Part shown: positions 1 through 7,294 of the stretch, piece by piece
How the letters are laid out: each line of letters begins with the position of its first letter
Position numbering within the stretch: the stretch's first letter is position 1
Source: Chthoniobacteraceae bacterium
GTDB lineage: Bacteria > Verrucomicrobiota > Verrucomicrobiia > Chthoniobacterales > Chthoniobacteraceae
DNA: 64,000 nt
Assembly: GCA_947476255.1 (NCBI GenBank)
Contig: CANJPY010000011.1
Coordinates: 1-64,000, forward strand
Reading direction: 5' to 3'
The notes under the pieces: model-generated
Told to the model about the DNA's origin: nothing
The model's input: the letters and a program-made list of their open reading frames with translations, nothing else
The model's database searches: none
Program-made: the position numbers and the translations under genes

Positions 1-1
1 C

Positions 2-535
2 TCGGTCACGACCCCTGCAAAAGTGCATTTCCTCGGGTTCCGGTTTGGCCGGACGGAGGAAGGTAAGTTTGGGGCGCAACTCTCAGCCAAGAGCGAGGAG
101 CGGATCAAAAGTCGGGTAAAGGAAATGACACCCCGCACATGGGGTGGGTTACTGCAGAGCTGTATGGATCAGCTGAACAGCTATTTAAAAGGCTGGGCGG
201 CATATTATCGAATATGCAGTGAAAAGGGCGCCGCGAAAATGCGGGTAATAGACGCACATATCCGAAGACGGCTACGAGCGATTATTATTCGGCAAAAGAA
301 GCGTCCCCGTTTTCTTTACCGTCACCTGCTTACGCGAAAAGTTCCTGAAAAGATGGCGGCCCGGACCGCGTTTGAACGACGCGGAGTATGGAAGCGTAGC
401 AATCGCAGAGGGATGACCCTGGCATACCCTAACGACTGGTTCCACGAGCGAATGGTGTCGCTGTGGATGATGTGGGTGAGGTTCAACCCGCCTCCACTAG
501 TCTCTAGCGAAAGTCAACTGAGCTTCGCATTGTAG
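2..535 (+). CDS. Group II intron reverse transcriptase/maturase, C-terminal part (cut by window edge)
   Basis: This is the last ~178 residues of a group II intron-encoded protein. The frame is open to the left edge, so the GTG start in the ORF track (position 23) is not a real start and the reverse transcriptase domain lies outside the window. What remains is the maturase (GIIM) domain, recognisable from the 'LNSYLKGWAAYYR' motif followed by a basic helix 'HIRRRLRAIIIRQKKR'. No HNH endonuclease domain follows; the protein ends soon after a 'DWFHERMVSLW' segment. The stop lies 15 bases before intron domain V, the usual arrangement for an ORF carried in domain IV. The maturase acts by binding and folding its own intron RNA for splicing and retrohoming. 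Whether the full protein is intact cannot be seen here. Confidence 0.85.
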   Translation, partial: SVTTPAKVHFLGFRFGRTEEGKFGAQLSAKSEERIKSRVKEMTPRTWGGLLQSCMDQLNSYLKGWAAYYRICSEKGAAKMRVIDAHIRRRLRAIIIRQKKRPRFLYRHLLTRKVPEKMAARTAFERRGVWKRSNRRGMTLAYPNDWFHERMVSLWMMWVRFNPPPLVSSESQLSFAL

Positions 536-550
536 AGACGATCAAACAAA

Positions 551-622
551 GAGCCGGATGCGTGATCCGCAAGTCCGGTTCTGAGAGAGGGGCGGCGGGG
601 TAACCCGCTGCTCCTACTCGAC
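551..622 (+). ncRNA. Group II intron 3' end: domains V and VI
   Basis: Directly after the maturase stop is a domain V-like hairpin (551-581) beginning 'GAGCCGGATGCG' and closing 'CGCAAGTCCGGTTC'. A second long hairpin follows, with GGGGCGGCGGG pairing to CCCGCTGCTCC (two G-U pairs) around a GTAA loop. The element ends 'CTACTCGAC' at 622, which is a typical bacterial group II 3' terminus and includes the expected branch-point adenosine region. The domain V tip is short: the whole hairpin is 31 nt where 34 is usual, and I see no GNRA tetraloop. That may mean reduced activity or a variant class. The first exon base would be 623. Confidence 0.75.
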
Positions 623-653
623 AGTCGGAGGCCATCGGAGCCGGAGCGTGAGG
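623..653 (+). repeat. 31-bp direct repeat, copy A (intron 3' flank)
   Basis: Begins 'AGTCGGAGGCCATCGGA' immediately after the group II intron end. It is nearly identical (two differences in 31 bases) to copy B at 1564-1594. The two copies flank the toxin-antitoxin pair. Confidence 0.7.
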
Positions 654-690
654 AGGGTTTTGCCAGCACCTTGACGTTTCTGGGTTTTGG

Positions 691-708
691 TGATAGAGAT
701 TTCTATCA
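691..708 (+). promoter_or_regulatory. Palindrome at the antitoxin start, probable autoregulatory operator
   Basis: A perfect 7-bp inverted repeat, TGATAGA-N4-TCTATCA, ends on the first base of the antitoxin ATG. Phd/YefM-family antitoxins autorepress by binding short palindromes at their own promoters, so this is the natural operator candidate. The function is inferred from position only. Confidence 0.5.
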
Positions 709-962
709 TGAAAACCGCAACCGTGGCCGATCTTCGCAATCATTTCCGGCGTGTTTCCGCGTGGATCGAAAACGGTGAAACCGTTGAAATCGTCAAGCGT
801 GGCCGAACTTTTGCTCGGCTCGTTCCGCCGGTTCCCGAAAAGGAGGCTTTGCAGAGGGTGGATTGGGCCGCACAACGCAAGGCAATCTGGGGCAATCGCG
901 TGTTTAGCGCGTTAGAAGTGAAGGAGATGGATGACTATGAACAAGAGAGGGAGGGAAGTTGA
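708..962 (+). CDS. Phd/YefM-family antitoxin
   Basis: An 84-residue protein. The N-terminal 'MKTATVADLRNHFRRV' and 'NGETVEIVKRGRTFARLVP' are the standard Phd/YefM DNA-binding fold, followed by a charged C-terminal tail (VKEMDDYEQEREGS) that would wrap the toxin. I chose the ATG at 708 instead of the upstream TTG at 687 because the conserved fold begins there and a palindrome abuts it. The gene overlaps the toxin by four bases (TTGA), so translation is probably coupled. Expected role: neutralise the downstream PIN toxin and repress the operon. Confidence 0.85.
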   Translation: MKTATVADLRNHFRRVSAWIENGETVEIVKRGRTFARLVPPVPEKEALQRVDWAAQRKAIWGNRVFSALEVKEMDDYEQEREGS

Positions 963-1414
963 ACGCCTTCGCCGACACTTCCCTGTTGTGCGCTCTTTAC
1001 CGGCCACAAGACAATTCACCTGAGGCGGATTGTTTGATGCAGCGAGAATCCCAGCCGGTTCTCATTTCCTCCTTGGTGCTTTTCGAGTTTCGCCAATCGC
1101 TACGACTGCAGGCCTTCCGTTTTTCCAAGGATCGTACACAGGGTTTTTCAAAGATGAAGGCGAACCGAATGCTGGAAGCCTTGCAAGCAAACATCGTGGG
1201 GGGGCTTCTTCTGATCCCGCCCCTCGAAGATTGGGCTAAGGTTCACAGCCTCGCTGAGGGGCTTTCTTTACAATATACCATCCAAGGGGGGTATCGAAGT
1301 TTCGATGTCTTGCACGTCGCGACGGCGATTCATCTGAAGGCTGGGCGTTTCATAACGTTCGACAAGCACCAAGCAGGTCTGGCCAAGGCCGCCAATCTTT
1401 ATGTTCAACCGTGA
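959..1414 (+). CDS. vapC: PIN-domain ribonuclease toxin, VapC type
   Basis: A 151-residue PIN-domain protein. The acidic residues expected for the metal-dependent RNase site are visible: D6 in 'FADTSLL', E43 in 'LFEFRQ', the aspartate of 'SFDVLHVATA' near 116 and the aspartate of 'TFDKHQ' near 135. The start is TTG, overlapping the antitoxin stop. VapC toxins cleave tRNA or rRNA sites when the labile antitoxin is lost; the target here is unknown. The pair lies between two copies of a direct repeat and next to a group II intron, so it belongs to a mobile or accessory stretch. Confidence 0.88.
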   Translation: MNAFADTSLLCALYRPQDNSPEADCLMQRESQPVLISSLVLFEFRQSLRLQAFRFSKDRTQGFSKMKANRMLEALQANIVGGLLLIPPLEDWAKVHSLAEGLSLQYTIQGGYRSFDVLHVATAIHLKAGRFITFDKHQAGLAKAANLYVQP

Positions 1415-1563
1415 AAGCTTATCCGCTTCCTGCTTTTGACACTATGTGCTCAGAGTCCGTTCGTAGGCTATGCTGAGTCTTCACCGCATGCGCCGAGAGA
1501 TGGCCTAAGTGCTGTTTTTCTTGTCTTTGGAGTCTTTAGACTCAGTGATCGGGACGAGCCTGG

Positions 1564-1594
1564 AGTCGGAGGCCATCGGAACCGGAGCGTGGGG
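1564..1594 (+). repeat. 31-bp direct repeat, copy B
   Basis: Matches copy A at 623-653 in 29 of 31 positions, same orientation, 941 bp apart. Beyond it, the 13-mer GTTTTGCC(A/G)GCAC, which follows copy A closely at 659-671, reappears at ~1692 after about 95 extra bases. This suggests the two loci are related over more than the 31 bp. Confidence 0.7.
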
Positions 1595-1658
1595 GGGCGC
1601 TTACCAACTGATTTCTTGCGCGAGCCAATTTTCTCTTTCGGGTCCTAAAACGGAAGAA

Positions 1659-1895
1659 ATGACCGCGCCCCAATTTCTGGTGGGGCATGGAGTTTTGCCG
1701 GCACTAGCAAAGGGAAATGCTCATTGGGTCGACGAAACATTCCATCTACATCAATGGCTCGAAACTTGCGAATTCAGATCCGAATGGCCCGCCGCTGAAA
1801 TCATCGAAACCCTCGAGCGTATCCTCGAAGACAGAATCATTACTCCCAAAAAAAGAAAAGACCTCCAAACTCTTCTAGAGCGCACTTTCTCCTAA
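1659..1895 (+). CDS. Small protein of unknown function
   Basis: A 78-residue ORF from ATG 1659; the ORF track extends it to 1509, but that part runs through the repeat and looks non-coding. Visible features are 'APQFLVGHGVLPALAKGNAHWVDE' and an amphipathic, charged C-terminal half 'EIIETLERILEDRIITPKKRKD'. It ends six bases before the helicase pseudogene and may have been co-transcribed with it. I do not recognise the family. It could be a real small partner of the helicase or a relic. Confidence 0.4.
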   Translation: MTAPQFLVGHGVLPALAKGNAHWVDETFHLHQWLETCEFRSEWPAAEIIETLERILEDRIITPKKRKDLQTLLERTFS

Positions 1896-1901
1896 AAACA
1901 C

Positions 1902-2723
1902 ATGGCCTTTAGCCCAACCGCAGAACAGCACGACATCGCAAGCTTTCTGCCCTGCCCAGGTGAACTCGTCCTGATAAACGCCTCCGCCGGTGGCGGCAAA
2001 ACAGAAACCCTCCGCCTAATCGCCTCCTCCTATCCAGGTACAAAATTCCTCCACCTCTGCTACAACAAAGCCGCCGCCGAAAAAGCCTCACAACGCTTTA
2101 CAGCCAATACCACCTGCAAAACCATTCACAGCCTCGCCTAATCCAGTGTCGGAAAAGCCTACCGACATAAACTTGGCGAACCTAACGCCAGAACTCATGG
2201 CGTACCTGCAATTCGCACAAGCCTATCTTGTCCTCCTCAGCCTTCAAACCGATTGGAATTTTTGTATTTTTTATTTTCAGAAATAACTCCTCAACATCCC
2301 CCGAACGAACGCCTCCTCACAAAGCACCCCTCCCTCCTAAACCTCGCTCAAGCCACCTGGCTGGGGATGACGGATATTACCTCCTCTCTCCCCATCCCCC
2401 ATGATGGTTACCTCAACCTCTGGAGCCTGAAACGGCCCAGAATTTCAGCCTCCATCATTCTACTCGACGAAGCTCAAGACACCAATCCAGTCACTCTCAA
2501 CGTTCTTCTCGACCTTAGAAACACCGCCCGCGCCGGCCTCATCTTTGTCGGGGATACCCACCAAAGTATTTACTCCGGGCGCCACGCCATCGATTCCCTC
2601 GTCAACCTCAGAAACGACGCAGATTTATTATTTACCCTTACCAAAAGCTTCCGCCTCGGTCCCGTAGGTAAAGCTACGAATAACGGCCATGCACTCTGCT
2701 GCTACTGCACTTCATGCCATTAG
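1902..2723 (+). pseudogene. Degraded UvrD/Rep-type (superfamily 1) helicase
   Basis: The first ORF carries Walker A (INASAGGGKTETLRL) and an 'FLHLCYNKAAAEKA' motif Ia-like block, then stops at TAA 2139-2141 straight after 'TIHSLA'. Same-frame sequence resumes and contains motif II 'ILLDEAQDTNP', motif III 'VGDTHQSIYSGRHA' and motif IV-like 'TKSFRLGP'. It then degenerates and ends near 2723, without the C-terminal motifs V and VI. Between about 2178 and 2275 another frame reads more helicase-like ('LTPELMAYLQFAQAYLV'), which suggests a pair of compensating frameshifts. Real family members are two to three times longer. Conclusion: a truncated, nonsense-interrupted helicase relic. Confidence 0.8.
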
Positions 2724-2877
2724 ATTTCACTATTGTCCCCCAAGATGTCAACTCCCTGAAGCGAGTTGGAATGACCAAGACCGGAGATTGCCTTGTCCAA
2801 GGATGATTTTGCTTAGCTCTGGAAACGGAACACTTCTGAGTTTGCACCTCAATGAGTTGGAGTGGTAGCTTGAACCC

Positions 2878-3375
2878 ATGAGCATTGGCGACGAAATTCG
2901 GAAACTGGAGACGCTCCGGCAGGAGGGCGCCCTGACGCAGGAAGAGTTTCAACGGGCTAAAGACTCTCTGTTAGCCGACCGCTCGCCTTCGCCGATGGAG
3001 CGGTCGCCTTCGCCGATGGAGATGATTGGGGAACTGGGTAAGCGCGAGAATGTATGGGCGGCCCTTTTGCATCTTTCCCCATTGCTAGCCTACCTCATTC
3101 CAGTCGCGGGAATTGTCGCTCCAATTATTCTGTGGCAGATGAAGAAAGGATCTCCAACCATTGATCGGCATGGTCGCGTTGTGATGAACTGGCTCATCTC
3201 TCAAGTTCTCTGGTTAATCCTTTCCGTATTACTTTGCTTTATGCTCGTCGGAATCCCGATGCTTTGGATTTTCGGGATTCTGGTGATCGTTTTTCCAGTG
3301 ATAGGGGCTGTGAAAGCTTATGAGGGAACGGTCTGGAGTTACCCTCTGACGATCCGTTTTTTTAAGGAGTCGTAA
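2878..3375 (+). CDS. SHOCT + DUF4870 (Tic20-like) small membrane protein
   Basis: A 165-residue protein. The N-terminus is a SHOCT-like short helical domain (EIRKLETLRQEGALTQEEFQRAKDSLL), then a 'SPSPME' tandem repeat linker, then a DUF4870/Tic20-type membrane domain with about three hydrophobic segments ('LLHLSPLLAYLIPVAGIVAP', 'NWLISQVLWLILSVLLCFML', 'WIFGILVIVFPVIGAV'). It also carries the family's 'HGRVVMNWLISQ' motif, a variant of the usual H-G-k-e-A-l-N-F-Q. Function is unknown for the family. It stands alone, without operon partners. Confidence 0.8.
   Translation: MSIGDEIRKLETLRQEGALTQEEFQRAKDSLLADRSPSPMERSPSPMEMIGELGKRENVWAALLHLSPLLAYLIPVAGIVAPIILWQMKKGSPTIDRHGRVVMNWLISQVLWLILSVLLCFMLVGIPMLWIFGILVIVFPVIGAVKAYEGTVWSYPLTIRFFKES
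2980..3021 (+). repeat. 21-bp tandem duplication inside the DUF4870 gene
   Basis: Two adjacent 21-bp units (2980-3000 and 3001-3021) differ at one base and encode RSPSPME twice. This is a recent in-frame duplication in the linker between the SHOCT-like and membrane domains. Confidence 0.85.
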
Positions 3376-4014
3376 GTCCGCGCGAAGCTTTTGAGCGTAG
3401 AATCCGCCAACTGACCAAAATCCACGCCCCGTTGGATCCTCCTGCCGAATGCCGAGGCCATCCTGCTGCTAATTCGGCCAGGCACGCCGTAACTGGTGCT
3501 CCGCCTCTTGAATCCTCGCTTGCAAGGCCTTTAGCGTACCCCGCGGCGACACCGCACGCGCGCGCCCCGGAAATGAGACTGAGCTGGGTTCATTTACCGG
3601 GGGACCAAAGGAAGGTCTTGTTTCCAATACTTTAAGAACTCGCGGTTTAACCGTAAGCCGCGACCATTCGGAGGCGCAGTGCCGGATGCAAGACGCGCCA
3701 TCCGCGACCCGCCCTTTTACCGCAAACCATCCTCGTCTCCCTACTCTATTAACGGGCAGTTTTGGGGCCGTCTGCAAATTTTCGGCCGATTTTGCGGGCG
3801 CTTAACTACTATTTCCAGACGCTTGGTTTTGCCCTAGCGCTCCGTTTTATACCCTCCACGAAATGCCTCATTGCTCCATACCCCTCCAACACAAGCGGCC
3901 CCCTTCCTCAGGGGAGCTTTCTGTGATCCTGAGTTATTTCCGGCAAATACCGCCAGCCATGGAGTGTTCTCTTGCCTGCATGCCTAGGCGCGACAACTAG
4001 GCAAAGTTCTTGGC
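3376..4014. other. 639-bp stretch without a convincing gene
   Basis: The longest ORF (3469-3777, minus strand, 102 codons) is rich in R, P and S and resembles no family I know, except that its last ~20 residues ('LKALQARIQEAEHQLRRAW') look like a real coiled-coil C-terminus. It could be the tail of a decayed gene. Bases 3800-4014 are probably the leader and promoter region of the large downstream operon, but I cannot assign -35/-10 boxes with confidence. No tRNA or clear terminator hairpin was seen. Confidence 0.4.
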
Positions 4015-4974
4015 TTGCCCCCCATTTTAGACACAACATCACCCCTATCCCCCCCGATTTTTTTGAACAAAGCCGCCTCCTCCCCTTTTCTAAGCGCCAC
4101 ACTCCTGCGTTCGATCGCCAGTATTGAACTCAAGGCGCGGCTTCTTGTGGAAGGCATGTACGCCTCGCGGCATCGGTCTCCCGACTACGGGTACAGCGTG
4201 GAATTTGTCGACCACCGCGAATATGCGCCCGGGGACGACCTGCGTACCATTGACTGGAAAATGCTCGGGCGCACTGAGCGGTATTACGTCAAACGCTTCG
4301 AAATGGAGTCGAACATGAACGTCGTGAGCCTGCTGGATGTGAGCGGTAGCATGGGTTACGTGCCCGAGGACTCGACTCGCCTGGGAAAACTCGAGTACGG
4401 CTCTTATCTTGCCGCCGCCATCAGCCATCTTGCAACACACCAGCAGGATTCTCCGGGCTTGGTCACCTTCGACCGCGAGATACGCGACTTTATTCCGCCC
4501 AAACAAGGCAAGCGCCACCTTTTCACACTGCTCACCAAACTGCAGTCTCTTCACGCCAGCGGGCAAAGCGACCTGGGCCCCACGCTCAAAAACCTCATCC
4601 ATCGCTTCAACCGCCGCGGCCTCATCTTCCTCATCACCGACTGTCATAGCGGCCAGGACTCTGTGTTGGATGGAATCCGCCACTTGATGGCCCGCCGGCA
4701 CGAGGTGGTGGTTTTGCACCTCCTCGACGCGGATGAAGTCAACTTTCCCTTCCAATCCCTCACCAGCTTCCGCGATCTGGAAACAGGCGCACAGTTGATG
4801 TCGGATCCGTTGCGCCTCCGCAAAACCTACCTGCAACGCCTCTCCAAATTTCAAGAGGAGATCAAGCAAGGCTGCGCAGCCTGCGGGGCGGACTACCGTT
4901 TCATCGACACCTCTGAACCCCTCGAAGTGGTCCTCCGTGACTATCTTCTTTTCCGGAGGCAGCGCGGACGCTGA
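4015..4974 (+). CDS. DUF58 / VWA-like domain protein
   Basis: About 319 residues. The DUF58 signature 'YAPGDDLRTIDWKMLGRTERYYVKRF' (~70-95) is followed by a von Willebrand A-like fold with an intact MIDAS start 'DVSGSMG' (~108-114). DUF58 proteins form operons with MoxR AAA+ ATPases and BatA-type VWA membrane proteins and are thought to act in assembly or maturation of envelope complexes. The only in-frame starts before the domain are TTG codons (4015, or the one at 'FLNKAASSPFL'), so the exact start is uncertain. It is the first gene of a long co-directional block, with a five-base gap to the next gene. No transmembrane segment is seen in this copy. Confidence 0.9.
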   Translation: MPPILDTTSPLSPPIFLNKAASSPFLSATLLRSIASIELKARLLVEGMYASRHRSPDYGYSVEFVDHREYAPGDDLRTIDWKMLGRTERYYVKRFEMESNMNVVSLLDVSGSMGYVPEDSTRLGKLEYGSYLAAAISHLATHQQDSPGLVTFDREIRDFIPPKQGKRHLFTLLTKLQSLHASGQSDLGPTLKNLIHRFNRRGLIFLITDCHSGQDSVLDGIRHLMARRHEVVVLHLLDADEVNFPFQSLTSFRDLETGAQLMSDPLRLRKTYLQRLSKFQEEIKQGCAACGADYRFIDTSEPLEVVLRDYLLFRRQRGR

Positions 4975-4979
4975 AACCC

Positions 4980-7265
4980 ATGGCTTTTCTTTTTCCAACG
5001 ATGCTCGCCGGTTTGTTCGGTTTGGGAGTTCCCATCGCCCTCCACCTCATTGCCCGGCACAAGTTCCCAGTCAAGGACTTCCCCACGCTCCGGTTGCTGC
5101 TGCGTGATGAACGCACCAACACCTTCGCGGCCCGTCTGATTGATCCGATTCAACTCCTTCTGCGCCTCCTTGTCCTGGCGCTGCTGGTACTCGCAATGTC
5201 GCGCCTTTCCGTGCCGGCTTCCTCCCTGTTCCGCTCCCCGCAAAACCTAGTCCTTGTGGTCGATGGCTCCGCGAGCATGGGGCTCACAGCCAAGGATCCT
5301 GCAGGAGAACGCCAGAATACGCTTTTCGAACTCGCCCGCAAAAAGGCAGTCGCACTGCTTGGCGACATCAACGCCCCCAGCCAGAGTGCCTTGATTCTTT
5401 CCGGCGACCGGACCCGCGTCCTTTCGGGGATCCACCCAGGGGCGCAAGAGGCGCTCGACCTCCTCCACTCCAAGGATCCGCGCTCCCAGTTTGCCCTCAC
5501 CGACGGCTCCGGAGAGGGTCTCGTCAGCGCCATCGCCACCGCCGCCGATTTGGTGCGCGACCGCCGTGAACCCCGCTCACGCATCGTCGTTCTCACAGAC
5601 CTCCGCACCGGTGCCTTTAATGCACGCAACCAAAAGGATCTGGAACGTCTGGCACAAGTCAGGCAGCGCTTGAACGACCGGCTCGAAATCGAATTCATCG
5701 ACCTCGCAACTGGCGTTTCCGAAAATCTCGCGATTGTGGAAGCCCGGGTTCGCGGCAGCCGCGTCAAAGTGGGGGACGACGCCCACCTGATCAGCCGTAT
5801 TCACAATTACGGCTCCAAGGACAAAACGGCCAAACTTCAAATCGCCGTCGGCAACCAGCCAGATCCGAGCGTCAAAGAGGTGCCTCTGGCGCCTGGCGAG
5901 GAAGCGATTGTGGACCTGACCACGCCGGTCAACCGTTCCGTACGCACGACAGCACAGGTCCGCTTTAAAGAGGGCGACGCCATGGCTGCTGACGACACTT
6001 TCAGTGTGCCCCTGAATGTTGCCGAAACGCGACGCGTGCTGATCGTCAATGGAAACGGCCAAAGCCCGGTCGTTGAGAGCAAGCTTGCCGGTCTCGGGCA
6101 AGGAGCCCAGGCACCGAAGGCGAACGAAGCTGAAGAACGCGTCGATGGTGCCACTATCTTGCGTTTTGTGCTTAACCCGGGACGCGAATTGGGACGTGCC
6201 AACGGTACAGGCATCGACAGCACGCTCATCACCACCGAAGCGCTTGTGGGCCAGACTTTGAGCAAATATGAGCTGATCGTTTTCTACGATGTCACGAGCA
6301 TTCCCGCGCAAGCGCTCGAGGACGTAAACACCTTTGTGCGCCAGGGGCGTTCCCTCCTTTTCGTGAACTCGGGCGGCGTCAACGCGCCTCAATTCAACCG
6401 CCTCTTTTTCAGCGCCGACCCTCTCAAACCCGGCCTCTCGCCAGCTCAACTGGGAAACGACAAAGACTTTGCTCCCGCACTCGCACTCGCGGAAAGTGTC
6501 TCCCCGCATGTATGGCTGGCCCCCTACCGCGACAAACTGCAGGGAGACATTTCCAGTGTCCGTTTGACCGTCGCCCGCGAACTTTCTTCGCTGGCAGAGG
6601 CCGCGACCCCCATGCTGACAGCTGCCGATGGACGGGTGCTTGCCGTCGAAATGCCGCTCGAAAAGGGTCGGGTTGCCCTTCTTGCCTTCGGCCTCGAACT
6701 GGACCGCAGCAACCTTGCGCGCACCCGTGTTTTCCCGCCGCTGATGTGGCGTTTGGTGGACTATTTGACAGGCCAGTTGCGCGTGCGTCCCCCGGACGTT
6801 CTCGTGGCGCAACAGTCCGCGGTGCTGGATGTTTCAGAACCCGCCTTCGCCTTCACCCCCGAGCTGGAATTAACCTCCACCAGCGAAGAGGCCGGCCGCG
6901 CTCCCATTCGTTTAACGGTAAACGCCGACAACACCGTGCTCCTCCCTCCCCTTCCCGCAGGATCTTTCCAACTGCACAAGCCTCGCGCCGCAGGAACCGT
7001 TGGCGGGCACACACGCAATATCACGGTCCACCCGGACAGCAGTGAGAGCGACATGTCCAAAATAGGCCAACCCCAGCTTGCCGGTTTGTTGGGACCCGTC
7101 TTCGTGAGCGAGGCCGCTGCGCCCGCCAGACCCGCTACTGCCAGCAGTGAAATCTGGAGCCTCATAGTGTGGCTATTGCTTGTGGCCTACATCGCAGAAG
7201 CCATCACCGGCTTCTTTCTCAACGCCAGGCGCGAAAAAAAGAGGGCTGCTGAAAGTAACGCCTGA
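4980..7265 (+). CDS. BatA-type membrane VWA protein
   Basis: A 761-residue protein. The N-terminal BatA domain (MAFLFPTMLAGLFGLGVPIALHLI...) has a first membrane segment, then a second (IQLLLRLLVLALLVLAMSRL) near 55-75. A VWA domain opens with MIDAS 'VDGSASMG' at ~93-100. The middle (~340-560) resembles the glutamine-amidotransferase-like fold that often follows VWA in these proteins ('YELIVFYDVTS', 'FVRQGRSLLFVNSGG'). A final membrane helix (WSLIVWLLLVAYIAEAITGFFL) ends in a basic cytoplasmic tail. It presumably displays its VWA domain outside the membrane and works with DUF58 and MoxR. ATG 4980 follows the DUF58 stop by five bases. Confidence 0.9.
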   Translation: MAFLFPTMLAGLFGLGVPIALHLIARHKFPVKDFPTLRLLLRDERTNTFAARLIDPIQLLLRLLVLALLVLAMSRLSVPASSLFRSPQNLVLVVDGSASMGLTAKDPAGERQNTLFELARKKAVALLGDINAPSQSALILSGDRTRVLSGIHPGAQEALDLLHSKDPRSQFALTDGSGEGLVSAIATAADLVRDRREPRSRIVVLTDLRTGAFNARNQKDLERLAQVRQRLNDRLEIEFIDLATGVSENLAIVEARVRGSRVKVGDDAHLISRIHNYGSKDKTAKLQIAVGNQPDPSVKEVPLAPGEEAIVDLTTPVNRSVRTTAQVRFKEGDAMAADDTFSVPLNVAETRRVLIVNGNGQSPVVESKLAGLGQGAQAPKANEAEERVDGATILRFVLNPGRELGRANGTGIDSTLITTEALVGQTLSKYELIVFYDVTSIPAQALEDVNTFVRQGRSLLFVNSGGVNAPQFNRLFFSADPLKPGLSPAQLGNDKDFAPALALAESVSPHVWLAPYRDKLQGDISSVRLTVARELSSLAEAATPMLTAADGRVLAVEMPLEKGRVALLAFGLELDRSNLARTRVFPPLMWRLVDYLTGQLRVRPPDVLVAQQSAVLDVSEPAFAFTPELELTSTSEEAGRAPIRLTVNADNTVLLPPLPAGSFQLHKPRAAGTVGGHTRNITVHPDSSESDMSKIGQPQLAGLLGPVFVSEAAAPARPATASSEIWSLIVWLLLVAYIAEAITGFFLNARREKKRAAESNA

Positions 7266-7294
7266 GCCCTTTTCTCTCCTTCATTTTCCACGGC

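Noticed and set aside
3469-3777. 102-codon minus-strand ORF in the intergenic stretch
   Set aside because: Odd composition and no recognised domain; only the last ~20 residues look protein-like, so I left it inside the no-gene region.
3830-3862. Possible promoter (TTGGTT, ~17 bp, TTTATA) ahead of the large operon
   Set aside because: Poor match to consensus, and promoter rules for this phylum are uncertain; too weak to annotate.
4090-4998. 302-codon minus-strand ORF opposite the DUF58 gene
   Set aside because: It is a shadow of a well-supported gene: no family resemblance, and the plus strand has DUF58 and VWA motifs throughout.
5577-6812. 411-codon minus-strand ORF opposite the BatA-like gene
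   Set aside because: Long only because of GC-rich codon structure; no recognisable domain and fully antisense to a clear gene.
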